64,000 nucleotides of DNA from Bacteroidales bacterium (GTDB lineage: Bacteria; Bacteroidota; Bacteroidia; Bacteroidales; UBA3824): assembly GCA_017541145.1 (NCBI GenBank), contig JAFXZT010000154.1:30885-94884 (forward strand), in the 5' to 3' direction. Under the pieces are notes generated by a model. That model searched no databases, was not told the origin of the DNA, and saw only the letters and a program-made list of their open reading frames with translations. Position numbers and translations under genes: made by a program. Each line of letters starts with the position of its first letter. Position 1 is the first letter of the stretch. Positions 62,096 through 64,000 of this stretch are shown here, piece by piece.

Positions 62096-63544
62096 CTATT
62101 TGAAGTTTACTGTGGCACGACGATTTTTAGAGCGACCTGCTAAGGTTTTGTTGTCGGCAATTGGTTCTTTTGGACCTTTGCTTACACACTCAATGTTTTC
62201 GGCAGGAGCTCCTTGTTTAACCATATAATCGCGAAGAGCCTCGGCACGTTTCTGACCGTACTTCATGTTTGCTTCCAATGAACCCGTATTGTCGGTGTGT
62301 CCAGTGATGACAATCTTTAGACTTCTATCGGCATTCATTGCTTTGCAGATTGCTTGGATAGCAGCATTAGTCTTGTCGTCAAGGGTGATGTTGGCACCTC
62401 CACTATTAAAGTATACTGTAGCATTGATGTTCTTGAGGAGATTCTCGGCTTCAGCTTTTGTTTGCTCAGCAACAATCTTGGCTTGAGCAACACTGTCGGC
62501 AGCTGCTTTTTCTCGAGCAGCCTTCTCTGCTGCAAGTCGTTCTTCTTCAGCTTTTTGTTTTGCTATGCGTTCAGCCTCAGCTTTCTCTGCTGCAAGTCGT
62601 TCTGCTTCAGCCTTTTCCTTAGCAAGACGTTCAGCCTCGTTGTCAACAATAGGCTCTTGGTCTACTACCTTTTTAGAACTCTTATTCCACCCAAAATCTA
62701 CTGCTATTTTCACTCCAAAGCGAAGCAGATGAGCTTTATCAACCTCGCGCGAGTCTAAAGAGCCATAATAGTCGATTTTCTTCGGGTCTGATTGGTTGAT
62801 GACAAGAATCGAATTAGACTTTGATTTGTCTATAAGATTGGTGAATCCATAGCCAAAATATAGACCCATATACAATCCCAAATGCTCATTAAGTTTAGTA
62901 CGTACTCCGGCATCGGCAATCAGGCTGCTACCTATTTTGGTTCTGTTGTCGAATTTAGCTCCGAAAACATCATCGTATGTAGTAAAACCATGTTCCGGCA
63001 TATCGCTCACTACATACGAACCGAGTGCAGGATATGTACCAGAAAGAGTGTAACTTCCGTCTTTGGTTTTATACTTACCACCAACATACATATCGAGCGA
63101 AAGTCCAAAGCCTCCAATAAAATTCCATTTGTCATTGATAGGCTTACGATATAAGCACTCTATTGGTATGCTTAGAATGTTCACACTTTGACTTTCTTTC
63201 CAGTCGTTGTATGTAGCGTGAAGGTCGTAAGTAAGGTTCGGGTTGCTTGGGTGAATAAGTTCGGCGGTTGTTTCCGTGTAGTTGTAGACTGCAGAGGCAT
63301 GCGCCAATGAATATTGCAGACCCACGCCCAAACCGATGTTATCGTTAAAGAAATGTCCAAAGAACAATCCGGTTTCGATGCCACCACCAGCTTTTTTGTC
63401 TCCGTTTGCGGCGTCATAAACCAAGGAATTAAGTCCGCCACCGAAATTTATTCCTACATAGTTGTTGCCTTCGTATTGCTGAGCATAGCCCGTGACGGAT
63501 AGTGCTACAGCTGTGAAGACGGTTATTATATGTTTATTTTTCAT
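62096..63544 (-). CDS. OmpA-family outer membrane protein with long coiled linker
   Basis: 482 residues from the ATG at 63544 (MKNKHIITVFTAVALSVTGYA, a signal peptide); an upstream in-frame ATG at 63556 adds four residues. A beta-barrel N-terminal domain (about 20-290; YVGINFGGGLNSL) is joined by an Ala/Glu/Lys-rich coiled linker (about 300-365; AERLAAEKAEAERIAKQKAE) to a C-terminal OmpA peptidoglycan-binding domain (about 375-482; VITGHTDNTGSLEANMKYGQKRAEALRDYMV). It lies 30 bases downstream of a T9SS cargo gene on the same strand. The DNA looks richer in G+C than the rest of the window. Confidence 0.85.
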   Translation of the reverse strand: MKNKHIITVFTAVALSVTGYAQQYEGNNYVGINFGGGLNSLVYDAANGDKKAGGGIETGLFFGHFFNDNIGLGVGLQYSLAHASAVYNYTETTAELIHPSNPNLTYDLHATYNDWKESQSVNILSIPIECLYRKPINDKWNFIGGFGLSLDMYVGGKYKTKDGSYTLSGTYPALGSYVVSDMPEHGFTTYDDVFGAKFDNRTKIGSSLIADAGVRTKLNEHLGLYMGLYFGYGFTNLIDKSKSNSILVINQSDPKKIDYYGSLDSREVDKAHLLRFGVKIAVDFGWNKSSKKVVDQEPIVDNEAERLAKEKAEAERLAAEKAEAERIAKQKAEEERLAAEKAAREKAAADSVAQAKIVAEQTKAEAENLLKNINATVYFNSGGANITLDDKTNAAIQAICKAMNADRSLKIVITGHTDNTGSLEANMKYGQKRAEALRDYMVKQGAPAENIECVSKGPKEPIADNKTLAGRSKNRRATVNFK

Positions 63545-63574
63545 ATATGCATTCATTTATTAGAGTTAAATAGA

Positions 63575-64000
63575 TTACTTCCTAATTACCTTTACACCAA
63601 TACCATCGACATTGATCATGTAACTGCCCGTTGGATATGCGCCCATGTCTATGGAAGTAGTGTTACCGTTGAATGTGCGGACTTCAATTACATTACCCAT
63701 AATATTGACAATGCGCAAATCGTGTTCAATGTTTTCTGAGTCTTCGATAGAAACTGTTGCATTGTTCTCTATCGGATTAGGCGATACGTGAACTTTGGCA
63801 ACTTTCTTAGGCGCACCATAGAGTGTCTTTACGTCGGTCTGTGGACAGGTGTAAGTAGATACACCGTTCATTTTGGCACTTACGAAGTACTCGCCTGTTA
63901 AACCACCAACTTGGCGATAGTAATAGCCTGTTGCACCGCTGATAGCTTGCCAATCTGCGTTGCTATTGTCGCGATGATACCATTGAACGTCGGTAAAACA
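63575..64000 (-). CDS. T9SS-secreted protein, C-terminal fragment (runs off the right edge)
   Basis: The last 142 codons of a larger gene whose 5' part is outside the window; the frame is open to base 64000. The visible part contains one Ig-like or cadherin-like repeat (VQWYHRDNSNADWQAISG...YFVSAKMNG) and then the type A sorting domain of the type IX secretion system: VHVSPNPIENNATVSI, LRIVNIMGNVIEVRTFNG, IDMGAYPTGSYMINV and VKVIRK at the end. It is therefore a surface or secreted protein, probably a large adhesin or enzyme. It is followed by the OmpA gene after 30 bases, probably in one operon. Confidence 0.85.
   Translation of the reverse strand, partial: CFTDVQWYHRDNSNADWQAISGATGYYYRQVGGLTGEYFVSAKMNGVSTYTCPQTDVKTLYGAPKKVAKVHVSPNPIENNATVSIEDSENIEHDLRIVNIMGNVIEVRTFNGNTTSIDMGAYPTGSYMINVDGIGVKVIRK

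Overview
The window is AT-rich DNA from a member of the Bacteroidetes, most likely of the order Bacteroidales. The evidence is internal. At least 19 gene starts are preceded by the Bacteroidetes -7 promoter box TAnnTTTG, usually 16-34 bases before the start codon. Shine-Dalgarno sites are almost absent. The gene content also fits: DUF2807, DUF4783, DUF4159, DUF3857 and DUF3108 proteins, an OmpP1/FadL porin, alpha-2-macroglobulin, and a type IX secretion (T9SS) sorting domain. One tRNA gene (Glu, TTC) is present. There is no rRNA, CRISPR array, transposase or integrase. No stretch longer than 300 bases lacks a gene; the gaps hold promoters and hairpin terminators.

Layout. 1-9.9 kb: acetate kinase broken by an in-frame TAG, a secreted M14 peptidase, two lipoproteins, tRNA-Glu, the rRNA methyltransferase rlmD, folC, a secreted subtilisin and a lone phosphate butyryl/acetyltransferase. 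9.9-20.3 kb: an operon of a 7-helix membrane protein, recR and a small conserved protein; a TPR-PAS-phosphatase sensor; a DivIC-like protein, xseA and a phosphoesterase; dnaA; an SDR enzyme back to back with a BASS transporter. 20.4-33.4 kb, nearly all on the minus strand: a Cache-HAMP-GAF sensor, a FadL-like porin, a Tyr/Ser-rich lipoprotein, nadC, an LplT-PlsC fusion and secA. 33.6-44.8 kb, plus strand: a CHASE4 phosphatase sensor, an acyltransferase and Wza/Wzc polysaccharide export proteins, then an operon of panB, two FKBP lipoproteins, a SWIM-associated protein and DUF5691. 44.8-61 kb: a biotin synthase-like enzyme with a NUDIX protein, purB, DUF4159, DUF3857, argF, corA behind a structured leader, a large alpha-2-macroglobulin, surE and two small secreted proteins. 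61.2-64 kb: a phage-type 'polyvalent' kinase domain with an ambiguous N-terminus, then an OmpA protein and the end of a T9SS cargo protein in DNA that looks richer in G+C.

Most of the window is core metabolism, envelope biogenesis and sensing. The points most worth a second look are: the corA leader, with a 17-codon ORF and two mutually exclusive hairpins, one of which buries a rare strong Shine-Dalgarno; the biotin synthase homologue in which a [2Fe-2S] cysteine is tryptophan; the SWIM-associated/DUF5691 pair lacking the SWIM finger and its MoxR/VWA partners; the in-frame stop in ackA; and the two-frame start of the polyvalent kinase gene.
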